From JBBITI01 sp963735055 (GTDB lineage Bacteria > Chloroflexota > Dehalococcoidia > Dehalococcoidales > UBA2162), in contig CAVTJN010000017.1 of the NCBI GenBank assembly GCA_963735055.1, forward strand, positions 201,143-265,142: 64,000 nucleotides of DNA, read 5' to 3'. Shown one piece after another: positions 63,499 through 64,000 of the stretch (positions are counted from its first letter, which is position 1; each line of letters starts with the position of its first letter). Made by a program: the position numbers and the translations under genes. The notes under the pieces are model-generated. The model was not told where the DNA came from. It was given only the letters and a program-made list of their open reading frames with translations, and ran no database searches.

Positions 63499-64000
63499 AT
63501 GTGTGAGTTCTGCACCAAACATGGTGAAGGGAAGAAATGGTATCTCCAGGCGAAGAACTACTCCGATGACCTGTTAGCCGACGTGAGGCGGCGTAAGATC
63601 ATTTTCGATTTCTTCACAGCGCCAGGAGGAATCGTGCCAGCAGACAGTCCGCTGGGGAGACTGGACACTCTGCAGCGGCAATTGCCAGAGCTTGTCAGAC
63701 AGACATTGACCCCTCACAGGCGAGAGGCTTGGCTGAGAGCGTATTGTCATCAGGTATTGCCGATCGAGGACGTCGAGGAGATATTCAAGTTCCTTGGCAG
63801 CGTCGTCCGAATGCCATGTCTCTGTCGTCAGAAGAAGAATGCCAAGGAACAGCGTTATTGCTACGGACTCAGCCTGAAACCCGAGAACGGCGAACTGTTC
63901 AGCATAATCCAAAGCATAGACAAGAGCTACCTAGCCGGTCCGGACAATTTGGGGCTGGAAAGGCTGACAAAAGAGCAGGCATTGAACAACTTACAAGGGA
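63499..64000 (+). CDS. Cys-rich iron-sulfur-like protein, truncated by window end
   Basis: The ORF starts MCEFCTKHGEGKKWYLQAKN and stays open to the window end. It has CEFC at the N-terminus and a later CLC...C set (RMPCLCRQKKNAKEQRYC) of the kind that can hold a [4Fe-4S] cluster. The second of two in-frame ATG codons (63499) is placed 8 bp after a GAGG site. The pattern resembles ferredoxin-like proteins found beside molybdopterin oxidoreductases and CoA-linked enzymes of anaerobes. Directly downstream of the molybdoenzyme, it may be its electron partner. Confidence 0.55.
   Translation, partial: MCEFCTKHGEGKKWYLQAKNYSDDLLADVRRRKIIFDFFTAPGGIVPADSPLGRLDTLQRQLPELVRQTLTPHRREAWLRAYCHQVLPIEDVEEIFKFLGSVVRMPCLCRQKKNAKEQRYCYGLSLKPENGELFSIIQSIDKSYLAGPDNLGLERLTKEQALNNLQG

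Overview
The window reads as a fragment of an anaerobic, GC-rich bacterial chromosome, most likely an uncultivated member of the Chloroflexota (Dehalococcoidia or a near relative). This is inference from gene content: tungsten aldehyde oxidoreductases, iron-sulfur flavoproteins, a LarA-family enzyme, CaiB-type CoA-transferases, lipoprotein multiheme cytochromes without visible outer-membrane porin genes, and a mobile element inserted at the tmRNA gene as known in Dehalococcoides. No 16S rRNA or other decisive marker is present.

Layout. 0.1-5.1 kb: small membrane and stress proteins (DUF3096, Lmo0937-like, DUF948-like, YtxH), followed by frame-disrupted genes (AI-2E transporter, ABM-type monooxygenase, UspA) and an intact flippase-like protein. 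5.3-9.3 kb: iron-sulfur flavoprotein, sirtuin, DUF3795, LarA-family protein, nitroreductase. 9.7-25.4 kb: a coherent respiratory island: membrane-anchored heptaheme cytochrome c, cytochrome b, NapC/NirT-like hexaheme cytochrome, nonaheme lipoprotein, diheme lipoprotein, a System I maturation operon (ccmE, ccmF, a CcmI-like gene, ccmA, ccmB, ccmC, ccmD), and a NarX/NarL-like two-component system whose sensor domain itself carries a heme c motif. The simplest model is quinol oxidation by cytochrome b with electrons passed through multiheme cytochromes to surface lipoproteins, with expression tied to a heme-bearing sensor.

25.6-46 kb: two aldehyde:ferredoxin oxidoreductases flanking a MoaD/ThiS-like protein, a lipoprotein cyclophilin, the pabB-pabA-pabC set with folP, a second iron-sulfur flavoprotein, two CaiB/BaiF CoA-transferases with a PaaK-like CoA ligase, a tandem UspA protein, an ArsB/NhaD-type transporter, LemA and TPM-domain proteins, a zinc alcohol dehydrogenase, DUF5658 and pdxA. 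Copies of a dispersed partly palindromic repeat sit between genes here.

46.4-57 kb: smpB and tmRNA (ssrA), then an approximately 10-kb element whose large serine recombinase runs into the 3' end of tmRNA on the opposite strand. The element has one long minus-strand gene train (DUF3854/ATPase replication protein, TubC-like protein, a small protein, a Mom-like putative DNA-modification enzyme, ParB-like protein, zinc-ribbon protein, coiled-coil protein, resolvase, small protein, large serine recombinase) and a plus-strand cargo region. A tRNA-like sequence near 57.0 kb may mark its far end. 57.1-64 kb: serine hydrolase, methyltransferase, histidine phosphatase, ribbon-helix-helix regulator with a strong promoter, a molybdopterin oxidoreductase and a truncated Cys-rich protein.

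Frameshifts are unevenly distributed. They are dense at 1-5 kb and 47-63 kb, sparse at 22-40 kb, and absent from the 17 kb that hold the cytochrome and ccm genes. Some may be assembly indels and others real decay; sequence alone cannot separate the two.
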